Assembly (NCBI GenBank): GCA_959022495.1
Contig: CAUEYX010000002.1
Coordinates: 178,846-242,845, forward strand
Direction: 5' to 3'
DNA: 64,000 nt
DNA from: an uncultured Lachnospiraceae bacterium
Lineage (GTDB): Bacteria > Bacillota > Clostridia > Lachnospirales > Lachnospiraceae
Below the pieces are notes generated by a model. That model had not been told where the DNA came from. It searched no databases and saw only the letters and a program-made list of their open reading frames with translations. The position numbers were made by a program, and so were the translations under genes. Below, in pieces: positions 25,832-34,226 of this stretch (position 1 is its first letter; each line of letters begins with the position of its first letter).

Positions 25832-26962
25832 TCACCCTTCCAGCGCCTCCGCGGCCCGGGCCAGCTCCTCTCTGATCGGAATATGCTGTGGACAGACTTT
25901 TTCGCATTTTCCACATCGGATACACGCTGACGCCTTGGCATAGCCGCGCCCTTCGGTATTCCACTGATACTGCCCTTTTGCCCCTGGCAGATTCTGATAC
26001 ATGGTATACAGATTATACGCCTGGAAAATGCCATGGATGGCAATGTGTTCCGGGCATCCCTTCATGCAGTAGGCGCAGGAAGTACAAGGGATCTTCGGGA
26101 ACGTCCCATAGATTTCTCTCGCCTTTTTTACGACCTCCTGCTCCTCTTCCGACAGAGGGACAAACGCTTTCATATAAGAAAGATTGTCCTCCAGCTGCTC
26201 CATATTGGACATGCCGGAAAGCACGGTAATGACCCCGTCCAGGGACGCCGCGAATCGGATCGCCCACGAGGAAGGAGAGGCCGCCTTATCCGCTGCTTCC
26301 AGGACCTCCTTTACCTCTTTTGGCGGATCTGCAAGATTGCCTCCTTTCACCGGTTCCATAATGATGATGGGCTTACCGTGTTTTCTCGCGGTTTCATAGC
26401 ATTTCCTGGACTCAATGTCCGGGGCTTCCCAGTCCGCGTAATTAATCTGCAGCTGAACGAACTCCATCTCCGGGTGCTCTGTAAGAATCCGATCCAGGAC
26501 GTCCGCTTTGTCATGCATCGAAAATCCAAGATGCCGGATCAGCCCTTCTTCCTTTCTCTTTTTCAGGAAGTCCCAGATACCATAATCGTCAAAGAAATGG
26601 GTACGTTCCTGTCCCAGGTTGTGGAGGAGATAGAAATCAAAATACCCTGCTCCCGTCCTCTCCAGAGAAGTGTAAAACATCTGCTCCGCTTCTTCCCGGC
26701 TCTCAGCTCCCGCCCACGCGGGAAGCTTCGTGGCAAGGAGGAAACGTTCCCGCGGATACCGGTCCACAAGCACCTTCTTTGCCACTGCCTCTGATTCCCC
26801 CTCATGATACCCATACGCAGTGTCAAAATAGCAGAACCCTTCGTCCAGGAAACGGTCCACCATTTCCCGCGTGCGTTCCACGTCAATCTTCCCTCCGTCC
26901 ATGGGAAGACGCATCAATCCGAATCCCAGCTTCGGTATTTTCTCTCCCAGATATGCCTCCAT
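25832..26962 (-). CDS. Aldo/keto reductase with C-terminal 4Fe-4S ferredoxin domain
   Basis: 376 residues. The N-terminal TIM barrel keeps AKR catalytic residues: D47 and Y50 in CYFDTAYGYHE, K79 in LLATKLP, H114 in YLLHNLG. The C-terminal part has two cluster motifs, C293-C296-C299-C303 (CTSCAYCMKGCP) and C347-C350-C353-C357 (CIRCGKCEKVCP). This fusion is common in anaerobes and couples NAD(P)H-type chemistry to electron transfer. Gap of 15 nt from the upstream HD gene implies an operon. Substrate unknown. Confidence 0.92.
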   Translation of the reverse strand: MEAYLGEKIPKLGFGLMRLPMDGGKIDVERTREMVDRFLDEGFCYFDTAYGYHEGESEAVAKKVLVDRYPRERFLLATKLPAWAGAESREEAEQMFYTSLERTGAGYFDFYLLHNLGQERTHFFDDYGIWDFLKKRKEEGLIRHLGFSMHDKADVLDRILTEHPEMEFVQLQINYADWEAPDIESRKCYETARKHGKPIIIMEPVKGGNLADPPKEVKEVLEAADKAASPSSWAIRFAASLDGVITVLSGMSNMEQLEDNLSYMKAFVPLSEEEQEVVKKAREIYGTFPKIPCTSCAYCMKGCPEHIAIHGIFQAYNLYTMYQNLPGAKGQYQWNTEGRGYAKASACIRCGKCEKVCPQHIPIREELARAAEALEG

Positions 26963-26977
26963 TTTATTTTTCTCCTT

Positions 26978-27754
26978 TCATCTGTCTCTTTTTGCAGTGT
27001 GCACATAGCGGACAAGCCGTCTTTCCAGCTCTTCCATTATGTCCCGGGTCTCTGGATTCCGGTATGGGAGTCTGTGTATCAGGCGCCGGACATAATCATT
27101 CTCCTCCACGATATCCAGGCTCTCCCGGAAATTGAGATCATAGAAATACGCCATATAAGATACCCAGTAATCCATCGGTGTCTCCCGGTCCGCGGACAGA
27201 ATGCTGCGTCCCGCAAGCGCGTCCTCCCTCACTTTCGGCGTTACCGCTGAGATGCTCACTTCCTCCGCCGGCGCCCCCAGAAACGTCTCAAAGTCATCTT
27301 CTAATTTTACCCGGCAGTTGTCAAGCTTGTCCGCGTCCCGGATGATCCTGGCGTGCAGAAGCGTCCGCTCATCCTCAATTCCCTCCAGCACAAAGTCACT
27401 GTGCCGCGCAATGGCCGCGCGGATGATCCCGTCCCACGTATCCTCCGGAATGAAACTGCGGATCAATTTTTCCCTGCCAAAAAGGAGCCTCACTCCGTAG
27501 GATGCGTGATCCATGGTATCCGGCTGAAAACTGTCAAAACGCCTCAGCTGTTCAAAACGGCCGATATCATGGAGCATGGCAATCCCCTCTGCCACCTCCG
27601 CGTCCTCCCGTGAAAGGCGCATCCTCCCGGCAATCTCAGCGCTCTGCGCGGCCACGCCGTATGTATGGACGATCTTGAGCCGCACCTTATCATCCTCCCG
27701 GTTGTACCCGTCCAGATATGTTTCAAAAACTCTTTTTACACGATCAAGATCCAC
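26978..27754 (-). CDS. HD-domain phosphohydrolase
   Basis: 258 residues. The start is GTG at 27752-27754, served by AGGAGGG 7 nt upstream; the nearby ATG is out of frame. A metal-binding His (KIVHTYGVAAQSAEIAG), then HD in MLHDIGRFEQLRRFDSF and a later Asp in IIRDADKLDNC define the HD superfamily (nucleotide or signalling phosphodiesterases and phosphatases). The substrate cannot be read. It leads an operon with the Fe-S aldo/keto reductase. Confidence 0.87.
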   Translation of the reverse strand: MDLDRVKRVFETYLDGYNREDDKVRLKIVHTYGVAAQSAEIAGRMRLSREDAEVAEGIAMLHDIGRFEQLRRFDSFQPDTMDHASYGVRLLFGREKLIRSFIPEDTWDGIIRAAIARHSDFVLEGIEDERTLLHARIIRDADKLDNCRVKLEDDFETFLGAPAEEVSISAVTPKVREDALAGRSILSADRETPMDYWVSYMAYFYDLNFRESLDIVEENDYVRRLIHRLPYRNPETRDIMEELERRLVRYVHTAKRDR

Positions 27755-27848
27755 CGGTCATCCCTCCTGAATTCAGAATTTAATTTTAAGTTTACTACAT
27801 GTGATGCTGGGAATACAAGAAAAACAGCAAAACAAATCTGCCGCATTA

Positions 27849-27877
27849 TTGAATTCTGCCCTGCATAATGGTATCAT
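27849..27877 (+). promoter_or_regulatory. Promoter of azlCD
   Basis: TTGAAT (27849-27854), 17-nt spacer, TATCAT (27872-27877), in the divergent gap between the HD gene and azlC. Confidence 0.65.
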
Positions 27878-27950
27878 ATTTAAGTATGCGGTTTGACCCT
27901 TCAGAGGAAATAGACTGCGCCGCCGCATCAGCGGCAGAACGGAGAGCGAT

Positions 27951-28724
27951 ATGACAAAACATGTGATAAAAATGAAAAAACACAGAGATATCCGCCGCGC
28001 TCTGCGCGCTGCGTTTCCCCATACCATTCCCATATTCGCGGGATTCTGGTTCCTGGGGCTTACATACGGCATCTATATGAATGTATCCGGGTTTTCCTTC
28101 ATTTACCCCATGCTTATGAGCATCACAATCTTTGCCGGAAGTGTAGAATTTGTCACAGTAAATCTCCTGCTGGGCGCCTTCAGTCCCCTGCAGGCATTTG
28201 CCATGGCGCTGATGATCAATGCCCGTCACCTGTTCTACGGCATCTCCATGCTGGAGAAATACCGGGGCTATGGCTGGCGGTCCTTTTATCTGATCTTCGG
28301 CATGTGTGACGAGAGTTTCTCCATCAACTACACAGCCATAATACCGAAGGATGTGGACAAAGGCTGGTTTATGTTTTTCGTGACGCTGCTGAATCATTTT
28401 TACTGGTTTTCGGGCTCCACCCTGGGAGGGATTTTCGGCTCTTTGATCCACTTTGACACAGAGGGGCTGGATTTCGTTATGACCGCAATGTTTGTTGTAA
28501 TCTTCCTCGAACAGTGGCTCAAAGAAAAGAATCATACAAGCTCCCTGCTCGGTCTGGCGCTCTCCCTGCTGTGCCTGACCGCGTTTGGCGCAGACAGTTT
28601 CATCATTCCGTCCATGCTGGCAGTCCTGGTCTTCCTCACTGTGATCCGCAGGCCTCTGGAGAAACAGATCAGCCAGACGGATTTCCATAATCCAGAAACA
28701 GAGAAAGGCGGTGAATCTTCATGA
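27951..28724 (+). CDS. azlC: AzlC family branched-chain amino acid exporter, large subunit
   Basis: 257 residues; GGAGAG precedes the ATG. Hydrophobic helices start around residue 25 and continue with GLTYGIYMNVSGFSFIYPML, FAGSVEFVTVNLLLGAF and MALMINARHLFYGISMLEKY; the last two are AzlC signatures. With AzlD it forms a proton-driven exporter of branched-chain amino acids and analogues. Stop and azlD start overlap as ATGA. Confidence 0.92.
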   Translation: MTKHVIKMKKHRDIRRALRAAFPHTIPIFAGFWFLGLTYGIYMNVSGFSFIYPMLMSITIFAGSVEFVTVNLLLGAFSPLQAFAMALMINARHLFYGISMLEKYRGYGWRSFYLIFGMCDESFSINYTAIIPKDVDKGWFMFFVTLLNHFYWFSGSTLGGIFGSLIHFDTEGLDFVMTAMFVVIFLEQWLKEKNHTSSLLGLALSLLCLTAFGADSFIIPSMLAVLVFLTVIRRPLEKQISQTDFHNPETEKGGESS

Positions 28725-29047
28725 CAATCACACAGCAGATCATAACCGTGGCGATGGTTGTTCTCGCCACCATGCTGACCCGCTTTCTGCCCTTCGTTCT
28801 ATTTCCCGAAGGCCGGCCCACACCAAAATATATCCAGTACCTTGGAAAAGTGCTGCCCTCTGCCGTATTCGGGCTGCTTATCATTTATTGTCTGAAAAAC
28901 GTAAGCATTTTTACCGGCAGCCACGGTATCCCGGAACTGATCGCCATTGTGCTCGTAATCGCTCTCCATCTGTGGAAACGGCAGATGCTGCTCTCTATCG
29001 CGGGGGGAACCATATGCTACATGCTCCTGGTACAGTTTGTATTCTAG
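28721..29047 (+). CDS. azlD: AzlD family branched-chain amino acid exporter, small subunit
   Basis: 108 residues, four predicted helices. Typical AzlD residues: VATMLTRFLPFVLFPEGRPTP at the N-terminal and VLPSAVFGLLIIYCLKN following. Translationally coupled to azlC. Its stop lies 41 nt before repeat copy B, the only complete-copy end that is not directly at a stop codon. Confidence 0.92.
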   Translation: MTITQQIITVAMVVLATMLTRFLPFVLFPEGRPTPKYIQYLGKVLPSAVFGLLIIYCLKNVSIFTGSHGIPELIAIVLVIALHLWKRQMLLSIAGGTICYMLLVQFVF

Positions 29048-29088
29048 ATCCCGAGCAGATGGACTGCTGTCCACAATTCATCTAAAGC

Positions 29089-29611
29089 AAAATCTGGATT
29101 TGCCGGGGAGACTCGTGGGGGCATCGGCAAATCGGGCGAAAACCTCGGAGCGGATTTTTGAAGCCGTATTCTGCGCGGGTGTGTGGGTGGCTTCGGCTCC
29201 GCTGTTTTCTCGTTTTGTTCAGACCGGGAAGAGTCTTCCCGGCATATGCAGGATTTCAAAAGAGGATGAGGAGGGAGCGTTACTGGAGAAAAAGAGCTGT
29301 ACTGGAACCGGAAGGTAATGAAATTGGATCTGCTCGTGGAGAGGGGCGGGGTGGATCAGGCGACTTGGAATGATTTGCCGGAAAGTCTTAAAGGAAGGAC
29401 GCGCAGCGTTAATTGACCGGCGGATGCCTGAGGTGTAAGCCGAATCTTCTGCCGGTCAATTGCTTTTAGCTGTGTGTCCTTCCTTTTAGATCTTTCCCAA
29501 ATCATGGAACGGAACCTGACCGTCCCGCTCCTCTCTACGAATACGTTCTCGAAAGCATTGCTGTTTTCGGACTCATTCTTTCAAAGTCGTCTCCCCCACA
29601 AATCCAGATTC
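29089..29611 (-). repeat. Intergenic structured repeat, copy B (composite, R arm at left)
   Basis: 523 bp between convergent azlD and spoIVA. The left end AAAATCTGGATTTGCCGGGGAG starts an R arm (CGGAGCGG, GCGCGGGTGTGTGGG, GGCTTCGGCTCCGCT). A 92-nt module follows (29224-29315), beginning with the palindrome CCGGGAAGAGTCTTCCCGG. The remainder is a long hairpin: an L-type sequence (TCGTGGAGAGGGGCGGG, around 29334-29352), the core, and the L arm proper ending in CAAATCCAGATTC. The spoIVA TGA lies in that terminal motif (29610-29612). Orientation by arms is opposite to copies A and C. Confidence 0.85.
29390..29487. repeat. Core hairpin of repeat copy B, stems different from copies A and C
   Basis: Outer pairing AAAGGAAGGAC (29390-29400) with GTCCTTCCTTT near 29476-29486; inner 14-bp stem AATTGACCGGCGGA (29411-29424) with TCTGCCGGTCAATT (29448-29461), one G-U pair. 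The layout, including GTTAA before and TTTAGC after the inner stem and TGCCTGA plus CCGAA in the loop, matches copies A and C although the stem sequences differ. Confidence 0.75.
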
Positions 29612-31082
29612 AAATAATAATGCACACCATTCCTCCATTGGAGTCGTTGACAATCTTCTGCATGGAATCCTGCAGCTTCACCTGGCTTTCGTCATTGATC
29701 ATGGATATTTTATTCCGCATTCCGTCCATTACCAGTTCTTCCACGGACTTGCCAAATATATTGGTCCCCCACACGCCCTCTGGTGTCTCACTCTCCTTCT
29801 TAATATATTCCACCAGGTCTTCCGCCTGCTGCTCATTTCCCACAATGGGAGCGATCTCGGTTTCAATATTTGCCCGGATCATATGGATGGACGGAGCCTC
29901 GGAACGGATCTTCACCCCATACTTGCTGCCCTGCTTGATAATCACAGGCTCCTCAAGCCGGATATCCTCTCTGGACGGGCTGACTACTCCGTACCCCTTC
30001 ATTTTGACATCGGCGAAAGCATCCCTTACCCTGCTCAGTTCATCTTTCATGGAGGCAAGTTCCTTGACCGTGGAGATCAGCTCATATTCTCCCTTTATAT
30101 CTGCGCCGGTCAGTTCACTTAGGACTTCATAATAATACTTCTGCTCAAATCCAACCCGTATCCGCACTCTCCCGGTATCCATTTCGATCTGATCCACCTG
30201 GATGCTGTCTATGTATGGGCTTTCGGTCTCTATGGCGCGCGAGGCAATACTGCGGACGTCGTCCATCCCTTCCATGACAGCGCGGACACAGCCCAGCAGG
30301 TCCTGCTTAATCCGGTGGTCCCTTGAGAGCATCTCCACCCATTTCGGCACATAAAATTCTACCTCCGTGATGGGGAACTCGAAGAGCACCTGTTTCATAA
30401 TCTCATGGATATCCTCCGTTTTTAACTGTTCACAGTTGACCGGTACCACAGACGCCCCATATTTCTGCTCCAGCTCTTCCTTTAATTCTTTTGCCTCCTC
30501 TGTGTAGGGCTTCTGACAGTTTAAGAGAATGAGGAAGGGTTTCCCAATGGACTTCAGCTCTTTGACTGTTTTCTCCTCCGCCGGAATATAATTCTCCCGG
30601 GGAAGTCCGGTCACACTGCCGTCCGTGGTCACCACAAGGCCGATCGTCGCGTGGTCATGGATTACTTTCTGCGTGCCGACGGCCGCTGCCTTGGTAAATG
30701 GGATCTCATACTCAAACCAGGGGGTTCTGACCTGCCGTTCCTCATCATTTTCCGTATGCCCGGAAGCCCCCTCCACCATATATCCCACACAGTCAATGAG
30801 CCGTATCTTTACCTCCACATCGTCAGAGAGCCTGACAGACGCTGCCTCTTTGGGTACAAATTTCGGTTCTGTTGTCATGATCGTCGTGCCGGACGCGGAC
30901 TGGGGAAGTTCGTCCCGGCTCCTCTCTCTCGCATGTTCGTCCGTCATATTGGGAAGGACAAGCAGATCCATGAACCGCTTGATGAACGTGGATTTGCCTG
31001 TCCGCACCGGACCTACCACGCCGATATAGATCTCCCCGTTTGTTCTGGCTTTCATATCTCTGTATACCTGAAATGAATCCAT
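29610..31082 (-). CDS. spoIVA: Stage IV sporulation protein A (SpoIVA)
   Basis: 490 residues from ATG 31080-31082 (MDSFQVYRDMKARTNGEIYIG), close to the 492 of B. subtilis. SpoIVA is the ATPase that polymerises on the forespore outer membrane as the coat basement layer. Walker A is GVVGPVRTGKSTFIKRF; RLIDCVGYMVEGASGHTENDEERQVRTPW carries the Walker B and family-specific sensor region; LLNCQKPY follows. The C-terminus VCIII lacks nothing obvious. The ribosome binding site AAGGGGG is part of a hairpin and a sigma-E-like promoter precedes the gene. This is the main evidence that the organism forms spores. Confidence 0.97.
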   Translation of the reverse strand: MDSFQVYRDMKARTNGEIYIGVVGPVRTGKSTFIKRFMDLLVLPNMTDEHARERSRDELPQSASGTTIMTTEPKFVPKEAASVRLSDDVEVKIRLIDCVGYMVEGASGHTENDEERQVRTPWFEYEIPFTKAAAVGTQKVIHDHATIGLVVTTDGSVTGLPRENYIPAEEKTVKELKSIGKPFLILLNCQKPYTEEAKELKEELEQKYGASVVPVNCEQLKTEDIHEIMKQVLFEFPITEVEFYVPKWVEMLSRDHRIKQDLLGCVRAVMEGMDDVRSIASRAIETESPYIDSIQVDQIEMDTGRVRIRVGFEQKYYYEVLSELTGADIKGEYELISTVKELASMKDELSRVRDAFADVKMKGYGVVSPSREDIRLEEPVIIKQGSKYGVKIRSEAPSIHMIRANIETEIAPIVGNEQQAEDLVEYIKKESETPEGVWGTNIFGKSVEELVMDGMRNKISMINDESQVKLQDSMQKIVNDSNGGMVCIII

Positions 31083-31086
31083 AAAA

Positions 31087-31136
31087 ATACCCCCTTGTTC
31101 TGCTGTTACAATGTATGCAGACACGCAAGGGGGTAT
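31087..31136 (-). terminator. Hairpin between gpsA and spoIVA that contains the spoIVA ribosome binding site
   Basis: ATACCCCCTTG and CAAGGGGGTAT form a perfect 11-bp stem (31126-31136 with 31087-31097) with a 28-nt loop, followed by TTTT directly before the spoIVA ATG. It looks like an intrinsic terminator for gpsA transcripts, and its 3' arm is the spoIVA Shine-Dalgarno. The spoIVA-specific promoter starts inside the loop, so its transcript lacks the 5' arm. Confidence 0.65.
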
Positions 31137-31139
31137 GAC
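31110..31139 (-). promoter_or_regulatory. Sigma-E-type sporulation promoter for spoIVA
   Basis: Minus strand GTCATACC (31132-31139) and CATACATT (31110-31117) separated by 14 nt fit the mother-cell sigma-E pattern known from Bacillus (-35 near ATA, -10 CATACA-T). Expected start near 31103, 20 nt upstream of the ATG. Confidence 0.65.
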
Positions 31140-31143
31140 AGTT

Positions 31144-32157
31144 TTATTCTTCCCAGGTAAGCGAGCGATTTTCGCTGCGGGATTCTCTCTGCATCAGATC
31201 GTCTACCGCCTGCGCGGGAGACTTCTCTTCAAAGAGGACTTTGTTTACTTCTTCTACAATCGGCATGGACACGTCGTATTTTTTCGCCAGCTCTGCCGCC
31301 GCTTTCGCAGAATACACGCCTTCTACGACCATTTTGACTTCATCCATTGCCTCCTGGACAGACTCGCCCTTTCCGATCAGGTATCCGGCCTTCCGGTTGC
31401 GGCTGTGCACACTGGCACAGGTCACGATCAGGTCCCCGATGCCGGTCAGCCCGGAGAAGGTCTCGATCTTCCCGCCCATTTTCACTCCCAGTCGGGCGAT
31501 TTCCGCGATCCCTCTGGTAATCAGAGCCGCTTTCGTATTATCTCCGTATCCCAGCCCATCCGCAATCCCCGCTGCCAGGGCGATCACATTTTTCAGGGAG
31601 CCGCCCAGCTCGATGCCGAGGATGTCCGGACTTGTATACACGCGGAACACACGGTTGATAAACATGGACTGAAGGTACTCCGCTGTTTCGCGGGTCTTCG
31701 CCCCGATCACACAGGTTGTGGGCAGCCTGCGCCCCACTTCCTCCGCGTGGCTTGGGCCTGAGAGAACCGCCACATCCGCCTGCGGAATCTCCTCCTCGAT
31801 CTGACGGGAAAGAGTCATGAGCGTGGACTCCTCTATCCCCTTTGCCACATCCACAATGATCTGTCCGTCAGCCACGCAGGGTTTCATTTTCTTCGCCGTT
31901 GCCCTGGTAAATGGGGAGGGAACCGCCAGCACAAGGAAATCTTTCCCACGGACCGCTGTTTCCAGGTCGCCGGTAATGACCATATCTTCCGCCAGTTTTA
32001 CCCCCGGCAGTTTCAGTTCGTGTTCTCTTTTTTCATCCAGCATCTCCACTTCATTCGCATCGATGGACCAGACGGTCACGCGATGCCCGTTATCGTGAAG
32101 AAGGACTGACAGCGCCGTCCCCCAGCTCCCGGCGCCAAGCACACCTACATTTGCCAT
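31144..32157 (-). CDS. gpsA: Glycerol-3-phosphate dehydrogenase [NAD(P)+]
   Basis: 337 residues; reduces DHAP to sn-glycerol 3-phosphate for phospholipid synthesis. NAD(P)-binding GVLGAGSWGTALSVLL, VPSPFTRATAKKM, VLSGPSHAEEVGRR, catalytic Lys region IELGGSLKNVIALAAGIADGLGYGDN, and LTGIGDLIVTC. AAAGGAG precedes the ATG. In the order der-plsY-gpsA, the neighbouring acyltransferase consumes its product. Confidence 0.97.
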   Translation of the reverse strand: MANVGVLGAGSWGTALSVLLHDNGHRVTVWSIDANEVEMLDEKREHELKLPGVKLAEDMVITGDLETAVRGKDFLVLAVPSPFTRATAKKMKPCVADGQIIVDVAKGIEESTLMTLSRQIEEEIPQADVAVLSGPSHAEEVGRRLPTTCVIGAKTRETAEYLQSMFINRVFRVYTSPDILGIELGGSLKNVIALAAGIADGLGYGDNTKAALITRGIAEIARLGVKMGGKIETFSGLTGIGDLIVTCASVHSRNRKAGYLIGKGESVQEAMDEVKMVVEGVYSAKAAAELAKKYDVSMPIVEEVNKVLFEEKSPAQAVDDLMQRESRSENRSLTWEE

Positions 32158-32178
32158 GATACATTACTCCTTTTTCTG

Positions 32179-32835
32179 TCACTCTTTTTTCTTTGCTCCA
32201 AATTTATTCTCCGTCCCTTTCGCAAGCCGCTTCAGATTCTCTCTGTGCCGGTACCATGCAAGCGCCGTCAGCAGGAAGAGTACCGCGTAAAGTTCAAAGC
32301 ACCCTGCCGCCTCCATCTGGAACCATCCGATCTGTCCGGCGATCACCATCTCAATCCAGAAAACCGTATAAGCCGCAAGAGAACCGACGGATATGTACCG
32401 TGTCAACACCACCGGCACAAGAAAAAACGCCAGTGTGGCCGGGATCAGCAGAAGACTCTGGGGCAGGTGCCAGAAACTGTTGACCACCACAAGTCCCGCC
32501 ATGACAGCGATCCCCTTTCCTCCTTTGAAATTCATATAAAATGGAAAATTGTGACCCAGCGTCACTCCAGCTCCCGCATACATGGCAAGCAGCGGCATCC
32601 TGTCGCTTCCCCGGTACATAAAATACGTGACCAGAAACGCGGCCACACATTTTAGCACATCGCCGAAAAATGTAATAGCCCCGGCTTTCCAGCCCAGCAC
32701 TCTGAGTGCGTTTGTGGTTCCTGCATTTCCACTGCCCTTTTTCCTGATATCCATATGATTCATCTTCCCCACCAGATACCCAGTCTGGAAGAGCCCGCAC
32801 ACATACCCAACCGCAAGACAGATCAAACGTTCCAT
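32179..32835 (-). CDS. plsY: Glycerol-3-phosphate acyltransferase
   Basis: 218-residue membrane enzyme that acylates glycerol 3-phosphate using acyl phosphate from PlsX. The three PlsY motifs are visible: SGNAGTTNALRVLG, GHNFPFYMNFKGGKGIAVMAG and a later loop before the C-terminal helices; five or so transmembrane segments. AAGGAG lies upstream; it is 4 nt after der. Partner plsX is elsewhere in this window. Confidence 0.95.
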   Translation of the reverse strand: MERLICLAVGYVCGLFQTGYLVGKMNHMDIRKKGSGNAGTTNALRVLGWKAGAITFFGDVLKCVAAFLVTYFMYRGSDRMPLLAMYAGAGVTLGHNFPFYMNFKGGKGIAVMAGLVVVNSFWHLPQSLLLIPATLAFFLVPVVLTRYISVGSLAAYTVFWIEMVIAGQIGWFQMEAAGCFELYAVLFLLTALAWYRHRENLKRLAKGTENKFGAKKKE

Positions 32836-32839
32836 ACCT

Positions 32840-34168
32840 CTACTGCTCCTTTTCCTTTCTCTCCCTTATAAAAAACTTCAGCGAAGTCCCGCGGAAGCCG
32901 AATGCTTCCCGGATCTTATTCTCCAGATACCTTGTATATGAAAAATGCATCAGTTCTCTGTCATTTACAAAAATCACGAAAGTGGGCGGCTTCACCGATA
33001 CCTGAGTAATATAATACAGTTTCAGCCTTTTTCCCTTATCAGATGGAGGCTGCTGCATTGCCACCGCCTCTGTCATAATCTCATTGAGGACACCTGTCGC
33101 GATGCGCAGTGTCTGGTTCTCAATCACCATGTCAATCATATCGTACAGCTTGACCAGCCTCTGTCCGGTCAGCGCAGACACATACATGATTTCTGCGTAG
33201 GGCATAAATGAGAGCACCTGCCGGATATCATTCTCATACTCTTTCATGGTACGGTCGTTCTTCTCAATGGCATCCCACTTGTTTACAACAATGATGATTC
33301 CCTTCCCTCTCTCGTGGGCAATACCGGCGATTTTCGCGTCCTGCTCGGTCACTCCTTCCGCAGCGTCAATGACCATGAGTACCACATCCGCCCGCTCCAC
33401 CGCGGTCACAGTCCGTATAATGCTGTACCGTTCCAGTTCTTCCTTGATTCTGCTTTTTCTGCGAAGCCCTGCCGTATCAATAAAAATATATTCTTTTCCA
33501 TTGTGTACGATCTCCGTGTCTACTGCGTCTCTCGTGGTCCCTGCCACGTCAGAGACAATCACACGGTTCTCGCCGAGAAGGCGGTTGATAATCGAAGATT
33601 TTCCCACATTGGGTTTTCCCACAATCGCGATACGCGGACGGTCATCCTCTTCCTCCTGAGCGCTCCCCTCCGGGAAATACCCTGTCACCACATCGAGCAT
33701 GTCCCCCAGTCCCAGCCTGGATGACGCCGAGATCGGCACCGGGTCCCCGATGCCCAGATTATAGAATTCATACACATCCGGCATATATTTCTCAAAATGA
33801 TCGACTTTATTCACCACCAGGACCACCGGTTTTCCGGACCTTCTCAGCATATCCGCCACTTTCGAATCCGCATCCACAAGTCCCTGCTTTACATCCGTAA
33901 TAAAGAGAATCACATCCGCTGTATCCATGGCGATCTGTGCCTGTTCCCTCATCTGGGAGAGAATGATATCTCTGCTGTCCGGTTCAATACCTCCTGTGTC
34001 AATCAGAGTAAATTCTTTATCCAGCCATGTTACGTCCGCATAGATCCGGTCCCTTGTCACGCCGGGCGTATCCTTTACAATCGCGATCTTTTCGCCCGCC
34101 AGCGCGTTAAAAAGTGTCGACTTTCCCACATTCGGGCGTCCGACAATGGCCACTACTGGTTTGCTCAT
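32840..34168 (-). CDS. der: Ribosome biogenesis GTPase Der (EngA)
   Basis: 442 residues, two tandem GTPase domains and a KH-like C-terminus. G1 motifs are GRPNVGKSTLFNAL and GKPNVGKSSIINRL; DTGG and DTAG are the G3 motifs; NKVD and NKWD the G4 motifs. Der is essential for 50S assembly. Part of the conserved DUF512-der-plsY-gpsA-spoIVA cluster. Confidence 0.97.
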   Translation of the reverse strand: MSKPVVAIVGRPNVGKSTLFNALAGEKIAIVKDTPGVTRDRIYADVTWLDKEFTLIDTGGIEPDSRDIILSQMREQAQIAMDTADVILFITDVKQGLVDADSKVADMLRRSGKPVVLVVNKVDHFEKYMPDVYEFYNLGIGDPVPISASSRLGLGDMLDVVTGYFPEGSAQEEEDDRPRIAIVGKPNVGKSSIINRLLGENRVIVSDVAGTTRDAVDTEIVHNGKEYIFIDTAGLRRKSRIKEELERYSIIRTVTAVERADVVLMVIDAAEGVTEQDAKIAGIAHERGKGIIIVVNKWDAIEKNDRTMKEYENDIRQVLSFMPYAEIMYVSALTGQRLVKLYDMIDMVIENQTLRIATGVLNEIMTEAVAMQQPPSDKGKRLKLYYITQVSVKPPTFVIFVNDRELMHFSYTRYLENKIREAFGFRGTSLKFFIRERKEKEQ

Positions 34169-34226
34169 CTTATTATTCAGCCTTTCTTTTCTTACTTAAT
34201 TTTATTCCAATTTCTAAGTTTCTCAT

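Noticed and set aside
27846..28688. 280-codon minus-strand frame opposite azlC
   Set aside because: azlC has family motifs, a ribosome binding site, a promoter and overlap with azlD; the opposite frame has none.
29044..29259. Open frame (71 codons, minus strand) across repeat copy B and azlD end, with similar frames in copies A and C (10493-10852, 51774-52262, 52309-52716)
   Set aside because: They follow the repeat sequence rather than any protein pattern, lack ribosome binding sites, and their frames shift between copies. They are by-products of the repeats.
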